A stretch of DNA of 64,000 nucleotides from positions 248,001-312,000 of the forward strand of contig JADJWQ010000001.1 in the NCBI GenBank assembly GCA_016716265.1, given 5' to 3'. Positions within the stretch are counted from its first letter, which is position 1. Every line of letters begins with the position of its first letter. This document shows positions 53,969 through 62,673 of the stretch, piece by piece. This stretch comes from Planctomycetota bacterium. Its GTDB lineage: Bacteria; Planctomycetota; UBA1135; UBA2386. The translations under genes and the position numbers were made by a program. Below the pieces are notes generated by a model that saw nothing but the letters and a program-made list of their open reading frames with translations, was not told the origin of the DNA and did no database searches.

Positions 53969-55098
53969 GCGCGCGCTCGCCGCGGCTCGCCGCGGTGCTG
54001 GCCGCGGCGATCGCGCTCCCCGCAGTGCGCGCGCAGGAGCCGATCCCCGCCCCCGCGACCGGAGCGCGCGAGCTGCCGGAGCCCGCCGTGCTGCTCGAGC
54101 GCTTCGCGGGGCTCGATTTCCGGCGCAAGGCGGTGATCGTCCGCACGCTCCAGCGGCAGCTCGCGACGCTCGACGATCCGGCGCTGCGCCGCATCGCCGC
54201 GTGGCGCACGGACACCGCCGGGCTGCCCGATGCGCGCAGCGAGCCCTTGGTGTTCGACCCGGCGCGCTGGGCGAGCGAGGAGCACGCCGCAGGCCGCGCG
54301 CCGTCGCGCACTCCGATCGCCCGCGACGATCCGCGCTGGCAGCGTCTCGCACAGCGCTACGCACGGCCACCGTGGCTACCGGAGCTGCGGCGCGAGGTCG
54401 ACTACGACTGGGCGGACGGCCGGCTCGTGCGACTCCAGCCACTCGACTACGACGCGCTGTTCGCCAATGCCGCGTACGGCTTCGCTCCGGGCACCGACGA
54501 GGCGCTCGCGGGGATCCTGCTGCGCCTCGACCGGGCGGGAGGCGAGCGGCAGCGCAAGCTCGGCACCTGGTTCGCGCACACCTACTGCGACCTCGAGGCG
54601 CACTGCTATCCGGGCATCACGCTCTACGACGCGTGGTACTCGGGCGAGCAGGTCGACGTCCCCGACGTCGACGCGATCCCGTTCGCGTGGGAGATCCTCG
54701 GCCAGCGCTCGCTGCGCTCGCCGTTGTCGGGCCCACCGCGCGACCGGCTCTACGAGGCGATCCGCGATGCGGCGCTCGAGTATCGCCAGCACCGCACGCT
54801 GCTGGAGGCCGCGGCGGCCGCCTACGTGCGCGCCGCGCCGACGATGGACCCGACCTACGCGCTGCTGGTGCCGCGCTTCCACTACCTGTTCGCGACGCGT
54901 GGCGACGACGTCGAGGCCGTCGTCGACGTCGTGCGCCGCGAGGGTCGCGACGGCGTCATCGACGAGGTCGACGCCGCGGTGCGCCGCCCCGACGGTGAGG
55001 CCTGGCAGATCCGCGAGGCGCACAAGACCGAGCTCGCGACGATGGAGCTGCGCATCCGCCGCCTCGCAGCCGACGCGCTCGAGCGCCTCGGCGGCTGA
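53965..55098 (+). CDS. Secreted protein of unknown function
   Basis: The 377-residue product has a signal peptide (LAAVLAAAIALPAVRAQEP), then a mostly helical body with frequent aromatic residues (YDWADGRLVRLQPLDYDALF, WFAHTYCDLEAHCYPGITLY, FHYLFATRGDDVE). Two Cys lie in CDLEAHC, possibly a disulfide or metal pair. No catalytic motif or family is recognised. It is translationally coupled (ATGA) to the deacylase gene, so it may act on the same substrate pool. Confidence 0.7.
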   Translation: MSARSPRLAAVLAAAIALPAVRAQEPIPAPATGARELPEPAVLLERFAGLDFRRKAVIVRTLQRQLATLDDPALRRIAAWRTDTAGLPDARSEPLVFDPARWASEEHAAGRAPSRTPIARDDPRWQRLAQRYARPPWLPELRREVDYDWADGRLVRLQPLDYDALFANAAYGFAPGTDEALAGILLRLDRAGGERQRKLGTWFAHTYCDLEAHCYPGITLYDAWYSGEQVDVPDVDAIPFAWEILGQRSLRSPLSGPPRDRLYEAIRDAALEYRQHRTLLEAAAAAYVRAAPTMDPTYALLVPRFHYLFATRGDDVEAVVDVVRREGRDGVIDEVDAAVRRPDGEAWQIREAHKTELATMELRIRRLAADALERLGG

Positions 55099-55182
55099 TG
55101 CGGGCCGCGACCCGAAACCGCTGCGCCCCGAGCCGGCCGCGCCCCGCGACAACCGCGCCCCGCGCGGCGACGATCCGGCGCC

Positions 55183-55617
55183 ATGGCCACCGTTCATCTG
55201 CTCGCGCTCTGCCTCGCCGCGCTGCCGCTCGGCTGCGCCAGCGCACCCGCGCCGGTCTCGACCACCGAGGTGCAGGCGCTGCTCGACGCGCAGCGCGCCG
55301 CCTGGGACCAAGGCGACCTCGAGGCGTTCATGGCCGGCTACTGGCGCAGCCCGCAGCTCGGCTTCGTCGGCAGCACGGGGCTGACCACCGGCTTCGACGA
55401 GACGCTCGCCCGCTACCGGGCCGCCTACCCCGACGCCGCGGCGCGCGGGACGCTGACGTTCGAGCTGGTGCGGGTGACTCCGCTCGCCGGCGGGCGCGCG
55501 GCAGTCGCGGTCGGGCGCTGGCACCTCGCGCGCGCCGAGCCGGCATCGGGATGGTTCTCGATCGTGCTGGAGCGGCGTCCCGAGGGCCTGCGCATCGTGC
55601 ACGACCACAGCAGCTGA
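55183..55617 (+). CDS. NTF2-like (DUF4440/SnoaL) lipoprotein
   Basis: The 144-residue product has a lipobox LPLGC (Cys18). It is followed by the NTF2-like pattern: EVQALLDAQRAAWDQGDLEAFMAGYW, a central LARYRAAYPD helix, strands ending in AVAVGRWHL and SIVLERRPEG, and a final IVHDHSS. Family members are catalytic or ligand-binding pockets of varied use, so function cannot be assigned. It stands 84 bases after the preceding gene. Confidence 0.8.
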   Translation: MATVHLLALCLAALPLGCASAPAPVSTTEVQALLDAQRAAWDQGDLEAFMAGYWRSPQLGFVGSTGLTTGFDETLARYRAAYPDAAARGTLTFELVRVTPLAGGRAAVAVGRWHLARAEPASGWFSIVLERRPEGLRIVHDHSS

Positions 55618-55700
55618 GCGGGTCCGTCGCGGCCCGACGGGCACTCCCGTATGCTGCTGGCGCGGAGCGGCGCGCCGCCCGCTCGAGCCCGGCGCCATCG

Positions 55701-55750
55701 ACCCCGCCTCTCCCGAACCCGTCTCTCCCGACCCCGTCTTTCCCGACCCA
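55701..55750. repeat. 15-bp tandem repeat before the aldehyde oxidoreductase operon
   Basis: Three units (accccgtctctcccg and variants, 55701-55745) lie immediately upstream of the Shine-Dalgarno region of the 2Fe-2S subunit gene. They are non-coding in the chosen annotation. Confidence 0.8.
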
Positions 55751-55758
55751 GAGGATCC

Positions 55759-56415
55759 ATGCAGACCGACGGTCCCGCCCCCGACCGGACGCCCGCGTCC
55801 CGTCGCAGCGGGGGCTTCTCCCGCCGCTCGTTCCTGAAGGGTGCGTCGATCGCTGCAGTGGGCGGTCCGGCCGGCGCGGCCGCGACCGCCGGCGGCGCGA
55901 TCCTCACCGATGCACCGCGCGACACCGGGACGATCCCGGCCGGCCAGCTGCGCGAGATCGCGCTGCGCGTCAACGGGGTCGAGCGCCGCGTCGCGGTGGA
56001 GACGCGCACGACCCTGCTCGACGCGCTGCGTGACGGCCTCGATCTGACCGGCACCAAGAAGGTGTGCGACCGCGGCGCCTGTGGTGCCTGCACGGTGCTG
56101 GTCGACGGCCAGCCGACCAATTCGTGTCTGATGCTGGCGCACGACGCAGTCGGGCGGGAGATCACGACGATCGAGGGCCTCGCGAGCGACGCGGCGCTGC
56201 ACCCGGTGCAGCAGGCGTTCGTCGAGCACGACGCGCTGCAATGCGGGTTCTGCACTCCCGGCTTCGTGATGAGCGCGGTCGCGTGTCTCGGCAAGCACGG
56301 CAAGCCGTCGCCCGCGACGCTGCGGCACGAGCTGGCCGGCAACATCTGTCGCTGCGGCACCTACGGGCGGATCTTCGCCGCGGTCCAGGACGCCGCCGGG
56401 AGGGCCGGCCGATGA
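55759..56415 (+). CDS. PaoA/CoxS-type 2Fe-2S subunit of a periplasmic molybdenum oxidoreductase
   Basis: The 218-residue protein has a twin-arginine signal (SRRSFLKG, Arg22-Arg23) followed by a hydrophobic stretch. Then come a plant-type ferredoxin domain (CDRGACGACTVLVDG, with a further Cys in NSCLM) and the all-helical domain with CGFC and CRCG. It passes electrons from the molybdenum site to FAD. The ATG at 55759 has GAGG about 6 bases upstream. The ATGA overlap with the large subunit shows coupling. The export signal fits the PaoABC-type (YagTSR) enzyme rather than cytosolic xanthine dehydrogenase. Confidence 0.92.
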   Translation: MQTDGPAPDRTPASRRSGGFSRRSFLKGASIAAVGGPAGAAATAGGAILTDAPRDTGTIPAGQLREIALRVNGVERRVAVETRTTLLDALRDGLDLTGTKKVCDRGACGACTVLVDGQPTNSCLMLAHDAVGREITTIEGLASDAALHPVQQAFVEHDALQCGFCTPGFVMSAVACLGKHGKPSPATLRHELAGNICRCGTYGRIFAAVQDAAGRAGR

Positions 56416-58640
56416 CCAGCCGCGACGAGCACGAGATGCGCGTCGGCTTCGCCGGCGACGCGAAGAAGATCACCGTCGACGTCCCGACCGGCGACGCGCC
56501 GCCCTGGGACCTCGACACCAGGCTGACCTCGGTCGGTGGCCGGACCCGGCGCATCGACGCGGTCGCGAAGGTCACCGGCCGCGCCCGCTACGCCTACGAC
56601 GTCGACCTGCCCGGCATGCTGCACGCGGTCGTCGCACGCTCGCCGCACGCGGCGGGACGGCTCGCGAGCCTCGATCTGTCGGCGGTCGCCGCGCTGCCGG
56701 GCGTCGCCGCCGTGATTCCGCTGAAGGAGCCCGGCAACCGCGTGCGGTTCGTCGGCGACCCGATCGCGGCGATCGCCGCCCAACGTCTCGACCAGGCGCT
56801 CGACGCGCTCGCCGCGGTGCGCGCCGAGTACACGACCGAAGCCGCGGTCACCGACTTCCGCGACCACCCGGACGCACCGGAGCTCGTGCGCGGCGAGGTC
56901 GTCGGTCCGTGGCCCGGACGCGGCGGCGACGAGGTCGCGGCGGCGCTCGCCGCGGCGGCGCACACCGCCGAGGGCACCTGGATCTGCGAGGTGCAGACCC
57001 ACTCGTGTCTCGAGTCGCACGGTCTGGTCGCGTGGTTCAAGGACGACGGCACGCTCGAGGTGTGGGCGTCGACCCAGGCGACGTTCGGGGTTCGCGGCGG
57101 CCTCGCCTCGGCGCTGGAGCTGCCGGAGGAGAAGGTCCGCGTGCACGCCGAGTTCGTCGGCGGCGGCTTCGGCAGCAAGTTCGGCGCGGACGCCGAGGGC
57201 GTCGCCGCGGCACGGCTGTCCCGGCTCGTGAAGTGCCCCGTCAAGCTGATGCTGTCGCGCTTCGAGGATCACACCTGCGCGGGCAATCGCCCGTCGGCGA
57301 TCATCCGGATCCGCGCCGGCATCGACGCGCGCGGCATCATCACGGCGTGGGACTACGACGCCTGGGGCGGACCCGGCTACACCGGTCGCGGCGGCGGCAC
57401 GCGCCACAATCCGACCTACTTCACGCGCGCGAAGACCCGCAACAGCCACCGCGATCTCGACTCCGCGACCGACGCCGGCCGCGCCATGCGCGCACCCGGG
57501 TGGCCACAGGGCAACTTCGCCATGGAGGGCATGGTCGAGCGGCTCGCGGAACTCGCCGGCATGGATGGCCTCGCGTTCCGCCTGCTCAACGACGCCGATC
57601 CGATCCGGCAGGCGGAGTGGCGGCTCGGCGCCGAGCGGTTCGGCTGGGAGCAGCGCCGCAACCCGAAGCCCGGCACGCCGCGCGACGGCGATCCAGCGCA
57701 CCTGCTCCGCGGCGCCGGGCTCGCGTCGGCGTTCTGGGGGCAGATGGGCGGGACCGGCAACCAGGTCACCTGCCGCATCCATCAGGACGGCACCGTCGAG
57801 GCGCGCAACGGCGCGCAGGACATCGGCACCGGCATGAAGACCGTGATGGCCGTGCTGACCGCGGAGGAGCTCGGTATCGCACCCGAGCGCATCCGCGTGA
57901 CGATGGGCGACACCAACGATCCGGTCGGTCCGGCGAGCGGCGGGAGCACGACGACGCCGAGCCTCGCGCCCACCGTGCGCCACGCCGCGTGGCTCGCGAA
58001 GGCGGAGCTCTGCGAGCGCGTCGCCGCGGCGCTGCGCGTCGAGCCCGGCAGCGTGCGCTGCGAGGGCGGCCGCGTGATCGCCGGCGATCGCGCGCTCGGC
58101 TTCGACGAGGCGTGCCGCCTGATCGGGCCGACCCCGGTCGAGGCGACCGGTCGGCGCTTCCGCAACTACGAGGGTTACCAGGACAGCGTCGCCGGCTGCC
58201 AGTTCGCGGCGGTGGTCGTCGACGCGCGGACCGGCGTCGTGCGCGTCGAGAAGATGCTCGCCGTGCAGGACTGCGGGCTCGTCATCGACACGCTGCTCGC
58301 CGAGAACCAGGTGCTCGGCGCGATGATCCAGGGCATGAGCTACGCGCTGCACGAGCAGCGCATCGTCGACCGCGCGACCGGTCGCATGCTCAACGGCGAC
58401 TTCCTCAACTACAAGATCAGCGGTCCCGCCGACCTGCCCGACATGGAGGCGATCATGTTCCCGGTCGCGAACGGCAAGAACAACGTCGGTGCCGCCGGAC
58501 TCGGCGAGCCACCGGCGATCGCGGCGCCCGCGGCGATCGCCAATGCGGTCGGCAATGCGATCGGCATCCCGCTGCGGCACCTGCCGATCACCCTGGACAA
58601 GGTCCTGGCCGCGCTCGCCGAGGCGAGGAGGAACCGATGA
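56412..58640 (+). CDS. PaoC/CoxL-type molybdopterin-binding subunit
   Basis: The 742-residue subunit contains the aldehyde oxidase/xanthine dehydrogenase a/b hammerhead domain (GRARYAYDVDLPGMLHAVV) and the molybdopterin domains (GGGFGSKFG, RAPGWPQGNFAMEG, GAQDIGTGMKT). The near-terminal GLGEPP supplies the conserved active-site Glu. It oxidises aldehydes or related compounds by hydroxylation from water. The subunit has no Tat signal of its own, so it would be exported with the 2Fe-2S subunit. Stop and start of neighbours overlap (ATGA at both ends). The substrate is not readable. Confidence 0.92.
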   Translation: MTSRDEHEMRVGFAGDAKKITVDVPTGDAPPWDLDTRLTSVGGRTRRIDAVAKVTGRARYAYDVDLPGMLHAVVARSPHAAGRLASLDLSAVAALPGVAAVIPLKEPGNRVRFVGDPIAAIAAQRLDQALDALAAVRAEYTTEAAVTDFRDHPDAPELVRGEVVGPWPGRGGDEVAAALAAAAHTAEGTWICEVQTHSCLESHGLVAWFKDDGTLEVWASTQATFGVRGGLASALELPEEKVRVHAEFVGGGFGSKFGADAEGVAAARLSRLVKCPVKLMLSRFEDHTCAGNRPSAIIRIRAGIDARGIITAWDYDAWGGPGYTGRGGGTRHNPTYFTRAKTRNSHRDLDSATDAGRAMRAPGWPQGNFAMEGMVERLAELAGMDGLAFRLLNDADPIRQAEWRLGAERFGWEQRRNPKPGTPRDGDPAHLLRGAGLASAFWGQMGGTGNQVTCRIHQDGTVEARNGAQDIGTGMKTVMAVLTAEELGIAPERIRVTMGDTNDPVGPASGGSTTTPSLAPTVRHAAWLAKAELCERVAAALRVEPGSVRCEGGRVIAGDRALGFDEACRLIGPTPVEATGRRFRNYEGYQDSVAGCQFAAVVVDARTGVVRVEKMLAVQDCGLVIDTLLAENQVLGAMIQGMSYALHEQRIVDRATGRMLNGDFLNYKISGPADLPDMEAIMFPVANGKNNVGAAGLGEPPAIAAPAAIANAVGNAIGIPLRHLPITLDKVLAALAEARRNR

Positions 58641-59617
58641 ACCCGTTCGAGCTCCGCAACCCCGACAGCGTCGCGGCCGCGAGCGGCGCGGCGGGCCCCG
58701 CCCGCGTGTTCAAGGCGGCCGGCATCGACCTGCTCGACCGCCTGAAGGAGCGGATCGACGACCCGGACGCACTCGTCAACCTGCTGCCGCTCGGCGCCGA
58801 GCTCGGCGGCATCGGCCGGAGCGACGACGGCACGATCCGCCTCGGCGCGCTCGTCACGCTGCAGCAGATCGCCGACAGCGACGCCCTCGCCGCCCCTGGC
58901 CTGCGCGCGTTGCGCGAGGCCTGCGGCGAAGCGGCGACGCCGCAGGTGCGCTCGCGCGCGACGCTGGGCGGCAACCTGCTGCAGCGCAACCGTTGCTGGT
59001 ACTTCCGCTCGGCGGCGTTCCAGTGCGCGCACGACGGCAAGGGCGACCGCTGCCTCGCCTGGCACGGCGAGAACCGCTACCACGCGATCTTCGGCGTGGT
59101 CGACTGCCTGCGCGTACATCCGAGCAACGCGGCACCGCCGCTCATGGTGCTCGGCGCGGAGGTCGAGGTGCAGCGCGGCGAGGCCCGCCGCCGCCAGCCG
59201 ATCGCCGCGCTGTTCCCCGACTCACCGGCTGCCGCGACGGCCGAGCACACGCTCGGCGCGGACGACGTGCTGATCGCCGTGCACCTGCCGGCGGCCGCGG
59301 CGCGCGGCGGCTCCGCCTACCGCGAGAGCCGCGAGAAGCAGAGCTTCGACTGGGCGACGACCGCCGCGGCGGTCCACCTCGGGGTCGAGGGAGGCAGGAT
59401 CACCAGCGCATCGATCTGCCTGGGTGCGGTCGCACCGAACCCGTGGCCGGTCGACGACGCGCAGAGCCTGGTCGGGGAGGCCCCATCCCGCGAGCTGTTC
59501 GAGCAGCTCGCGCGCCGTGTGTTCCGTCGCGCCACGCCGACGGAGCAGAACCGCTACAAGGTCGAGGTCGGCCAGGCGATCCTGGTCGACGCATTGCTGG
59601 CCGCCGCCGGACTGTGA
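58637..59617 (+). CDS. PaoB-type FAD-binding subunit with 4Fe-4S insertion
   Basis: The 326-residue subunit shows FAD-binding family features (LGALVTLQQIAD, ATLGGNLLQR). Around residues 115-160 a Cys-containing insertion (RCWYFR, FQCAHD, DRCLAWHG, VVDCLRV) has the four cysteines expected for the [4Fe-4S] cluster of PaoB/YagS. The N-terminal FAD loop is shorter than usual (KAAGIDLLDRLKE). The gene order is 2Fe-2S, molybdenum, FAD, unlike the E. coli order 2Fe-2S, FAD, molybdenum. Confidence 0.9.
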   Translation: MNPFELRNPDSVAAASGAAGPARVFKAAGIDLLDRLKERIDDPDALVNLLPLGAELGGIGRSDDGTIRLGALVTLQQIADSDALAAPGLRALREACGEAATPQVRSRATLGGNLLQRNRCWYFRSAAFQCAHDGKGDRCLAWHGENRYHAIFGVVDCLRVHPSNAAPPLMVLGAEVEVQRGEARRRQPIAALFPDSPAAATAEHTLGADDVLIAVHLPAAAARGGSAYRESREKQSFDWATTAAAVHLGVEGGRITSASICLGAVAPNPWPVDDAQSLVGEAPSRELFEQLARRVFRRATPTEQNRYKVEVGQAILVDALLAAAGL

Positions 59618-59625
59618 GGGGCGCA

Positions 59626-59907
59626 ATGGAACCGAAGCACGATGTGTCGACGACGAACCCGACGGCAGGCGCCCCACGCCGCCGCACGCACCGCGAGCTC
59701 CTGCCGCGCGACCTGTGCCCGCACCTGATGATGAAGCAGATCCTGGTGCACGGTCTCGATCAGACGATCTTCGACGACCGCCAATATCCGGGCGACGGCT
59801 ACCACTGGTGTCAGCGCACCTGCACGCCGGTCGGCCCCGACGACGAGCTCGCCGACATCGACGTCTGCCGCCCGGGCCGCGGCTGCTTCGGCGGTGTGAC
59901 GGGCTGA
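59626..59907 (+). CDS. Small Cys-rich protein of unknown function
   Basis: The 93-residue product has a basic N-terminus, then HLMMKQILVHGLDQTIFDD, GYHWCQRTCTPVGPDD and VCRPGRGCFGG. Four Cys (CxxxC and CxxxxxxC) could bind a metal or cluster. It lies 8 bases after the FAD-subunit stop, so it belongs to the same operon and may be an assembly or electron-transfer accessory. I do not recognise a named family. There is no signal peptide. Confidence 0.7.
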   Translation: MEPKHDVSTTNPTAGAPRRRTHRELLPRDLCPHLMMKQILVHGLDQTIFDDRQYPGDGYHWCQRTCTPVGPDDELADIDVCRPGRGCFGGVTG

Positions 59908-59934
59908 GCCCGGCTGCGGTCACGCCGGGCGCGA

Positions 59935-62673
59935 TCAACGCCCGCGGACTGCACCATCGCGAGCTGCACCATCACGAGCTGCACCATCACGAGCTGCACC
60001 ATCACGGACCCACCGGGTCGCGTCGACGAGCTCGCACACGTCGCCGAGGTCGGTCGCCGCCGCGACGCGGCGCGTCGCGGCGAGCCAGCTCGGCGAGGTG
60101 GCCGCGTCGGCAGCCAGCGCGGCGGCGGCCTCGCGCGCGATCGCCGCGAGGCGGTCGCGCAGCGACGGATCGTCGGTGCGGGCGGCGATCCGCGCGGCCT
60201 GGCAGAACACCGCGTAGCGCACGCCGCAGCCGACGCCGAACACGCCGCCGTGGGCCAGCGCCCGCTCGAAGCGCTCGCAGGTCGCGGCGAGATCGCCCGC
60301 GTCGGCGTCGGCGCAGCCCAGCAGGAAGTGCGCGAGCGGCTCGTCGCGCTCCGCCAGCACCCGCTCCGCGCGCTCGCGGGTCGGCCGGAACACCAACCGC
60401 AGCAGCGGCGTGAAGGAGCGGACGATCGCGGCCGGCACCCGGAAGCCCTCGCCGCCGCCGTTCGCCTCGACCCGGGCGGTCGCCACCAACGCCTCCGCCT
60501 GCGCCTTCGCGAGCTCGAGCGCGGCCAGCGCGCCGAGCCGGTCGGCGCGCGGCAGCAGCTCCGACACGCCGAGGTCGACGACCTTCCCGGCGGCGCTGGC
60601 CAACGCGCGCATGCACTGCACGAAGTCCCGCAGCGACGGGTCGACCGTCGCCGCGACGTCGCCGAGCTCGCCGGTCGCCTCCGGCGCGACCGCCGCGAGG
60701 ACCGCCAGGATCGCGGTCGCGGCCGGATCGTGCGGGAACAGCGCCAGCACGGCGTGCAGGTCCGCGGCGGCCGCCCGATGCCGGCCGGTCGCCAGGTGCG
60801 CGAGCGCTCGCGACCGCAAGGCGCGGCGGTGACCGGGCTCGAGCGCGAGCACCGCATCGAGCTCGGCGGTCAGCTCGGGCAGGTCGGCGGCGGTCAGCGC
60901 GCGCGCGTAGTGCAGGTCGGCCGGCTCGAAGGACGCCGCGCGCGCGTCGACGTCGGCGCGGCGCACCGGGAACGACAGCGCGAGCTCGGCGCGCAGCACG
61001 AAGGCGCGACCGCCCGCGGGTGCGCCGGCGATGTCGGCGGGCAACGTCGCCAGCAGCGCGCGCGCGTCGTCGTAGCGGAGCAGGCCAGCGAGCGCGTCGG
61101 CGCGGAACACGGCGGCGCTGACCGCATCGAGTCGCCCGGCGCGCTCCAGCTCCGCGAACGCCTCGATCGCCTCGCCGTAGCGCCCGCCGCGCAGCTCCGC
61201 CCGTGCGGCGGCGACCGCCTCGTCGGTCGCCCGTTGCTCCGCCTCGCGACGCAGGCGCTGCTCGGTCCGGGTCGCTGCCTCCGCGCGCGCCAGCGACAGC
61301 GACACCGCCGCGAGCGAGCCGGCCAGCAGCACGACGAACGCGCAGGCCATCGGATTGCGGCGCGCCCATTTGCGCAGCCGGGTCCACGGACTCGCGCGGC
61401 GCACGCGCACCGGCACGCCAGCGACGATCCGGTCGAGCTCGTCGGCGAGCTCGGCCGCCGTCGCGTAGCGATCGGCCGGGTCCTTCTGGAGCGCCTTGTG
61501 CAGCACGAGGGACAGCTCGCGCGGCAGCCATGATCGCGTGCTGCGCGGATCCGGCGGCGTGCCGTCCATGATGCGGCTGTAGCGCGTGCGCCAGTCGATG
61601 CCGTCGAACGGCAGCCGCAGCGTCAGGCACTCGAACAGGCTGACCGCGAGCGAGTACACGTCGGTGCGGCGATCGAGGTGGCCGGTACCGCGCGCCTGCC
61701 GCCGCGGGTCGAGCTGCTCGGGCGACATGTACTCCGGCGTGCCGCACATCAGGCTGAGCGACGCGCCGGCACCATCGGCATCACGAGCGAGGCCGAAGTC
61801 GAGCAGCACCGGCTCGCCGGTCTCGCTGACCATCACGTTGGCCGGCTTCACGTCGCGGTGCACGAGGCCGGCCTCGTGCGCGGCGTGCAGCGTGCGCGCG
61901 CAGCTCGCGAAGAACCGCAGCAGGCGGTGCAGCGCGCGTCGCCGATCGCCGCTCGCCCCGCACACCTGCGTACCGATGTCGACGCTCTGCTGGCCGGCCT
62001 CGCGCGCCGCGCGGATCGCGGCGGCCAGAGTGCACCCGGGCACGAAGCGCATCGCCAGGTACGGCTGCCCGTCGACGACGCCGGTGCCGTAGACGGTGCA
62101 GATGCCCGGCAGGTCGAGCCGCGATGCCGCCTGCGCCTCGCGCGCGAAGCGGCGCAGCGCACCGGCGCTGCGGTCGCGCAGGAGCTTCAGCGCGACACGG
62201 CGGCCGAGCTGCTCGTCCTCGGCCAGGAACACCTCGCCCTGGCCACCCGCACCGAGCCTCGCGAGCAGGCGGTAGGCCCCGAAGCGGGTTCCGGCCGCAT
62301 CGACCGGGACGAGCGGCTGCGTCGGCTCGAGCTCCGCGTGCTCGGCTTCGACGCGCTCGGCCTCGAGGGCGGCGAACTCCCGCGCGATCCGCGCATCGGC
62401 GCCCGGGAAGCGCGCCAGCCAGACAGGCAGCGGCTGCTCACACCCTGCGTCGACGGCATCGCAGTAGGCAGCGTGGAAGCGGGAGACGAGCTCGTCCTCG
62501 GACGCGGCGGGACCGCGAGGCCGGTCGACCGACGGAGCGGCGACCGCGGGACTGGAGGGAGGCGTGCTGGACACGGCGACGGGGGAGCGGGCGGAGCGGC
62601 GCGCCCGCCCCGGCCCCCAGCCGAGGGGAATCGCCGCAGCGACCGCAGCGGGAATTCCTCCCGCTCGCCGCAT
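59935..62673 (-). CDS. Membrane-anchored Ser/Thr protein kinase (Hanks type)
   Basis: The product is 912 residues from the ATG at 62673, which overlaps the upstream stop as TGATG. A GTG at 62574 (879 aa) is an alternative with a less unusual N-terminus. Kinase motifs are the glycine loop LGAGGQGEVFLAEDE, VALK (Lys about 163), HRDVKPANVM (about 272), DFGLARD, the CGTPEYMSPEQL activation segment and a large insert after the C-helix. One TM helix follows (MACAFVVLLAGSLAAVSL, near 447). The periplasmic part is TPR-like helices (YGEAIEAFAELERAGRLD, ALVATARVEA) and ends in repeated DGAAR. It may couple to the S9 peptidase encoded just upstream. Confidence 0.85.
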   Translation of the reverse strand: MRRAGGIPAAVAAAIPLGWGPGRARRSARSPVAVSSTPPSSPAVAAPSVDRPRGPAASEDELVSRFHAAYCDAVDAGCEQPLPVWLARFPGADARIAREFAALEAERVEAEHAELEPTQPLVPVDAAGTRFGAYRLLARLGAGGQGEVFLAEDEQLGRRVALKLLRDRSAGALRRFAREAQAASRLDLPGICTVYGTGVVDGQPYLAMRFVPGCTLAAAIRAAREAGQQSVDIGTQVCGASGDRRRALHRLLRFFASCARTLHAAHEAGLVHRDVKPANVMVSETGEPVLLDFGLARDADGAGASLSLMCGTPEYMSPEQLDPRRQARGTGHLDRRTDVYSLAVSLFECLTLRLPFDGIDWRTRYSRIMDGTPPDPRSTRSWLPRELSLVLHKALQKDPADRYATAAELADELDRIVAGVPVRVRRASPWTRLRKWARRNPMACAFVVLLAGSLAAVSLSLARAEAATRTEQRLRREAEQRATDEAVAAARAELRGGRYGEAIEAFAELERAGRLDAVSAAVFRADALAGLLRYDDARALLATLPADIAGAPAGGRAFVLRAELALSFPVRRADVDARAASFEPADLHYARALTAADLPELTAELDAVLALEPGHRRALRSRALAHLATGRHRAAAADLHAVLALFPHDPAATAILAVLAAVAPEATGELGDVAATVDPSLRDFVQCMRALASAAGKVVDLGVSELLPRADRLGALAALELAKAQAEALVATARVEANGGGEGFRVPAAIVRSFTPLLRLVFRPTRERAERVLAERDEPLAHFLLGCADADAGDLAATCERFERALAHGGVFGVGCGVRYAVFCQAARIAARTDDPSLRDRLAAIAREAAAALAADAATSPSWLAATRRVAAATDLGDVCELVDATRWVRDGAARDGAARDGAARDGAVRGR
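59951..60010. repeat. 15-bp tandem repeat, 4 units, at the kinase C-terminus
   Basis: Four units (gcaccatcacgagct and variants) encode DGAAR at the end of the kinase gene, just before its stop. It is in frame, with the unit a multiple of three. Confidence 0.9.

Noticed and set aside
50543..54442. Minus-strand open frame of 1299 codons across macB and the deacylase
   Set aside because: It is an antisense shadow of well-recognised plus-strand genes. Such long shadows are common at this G+C content.
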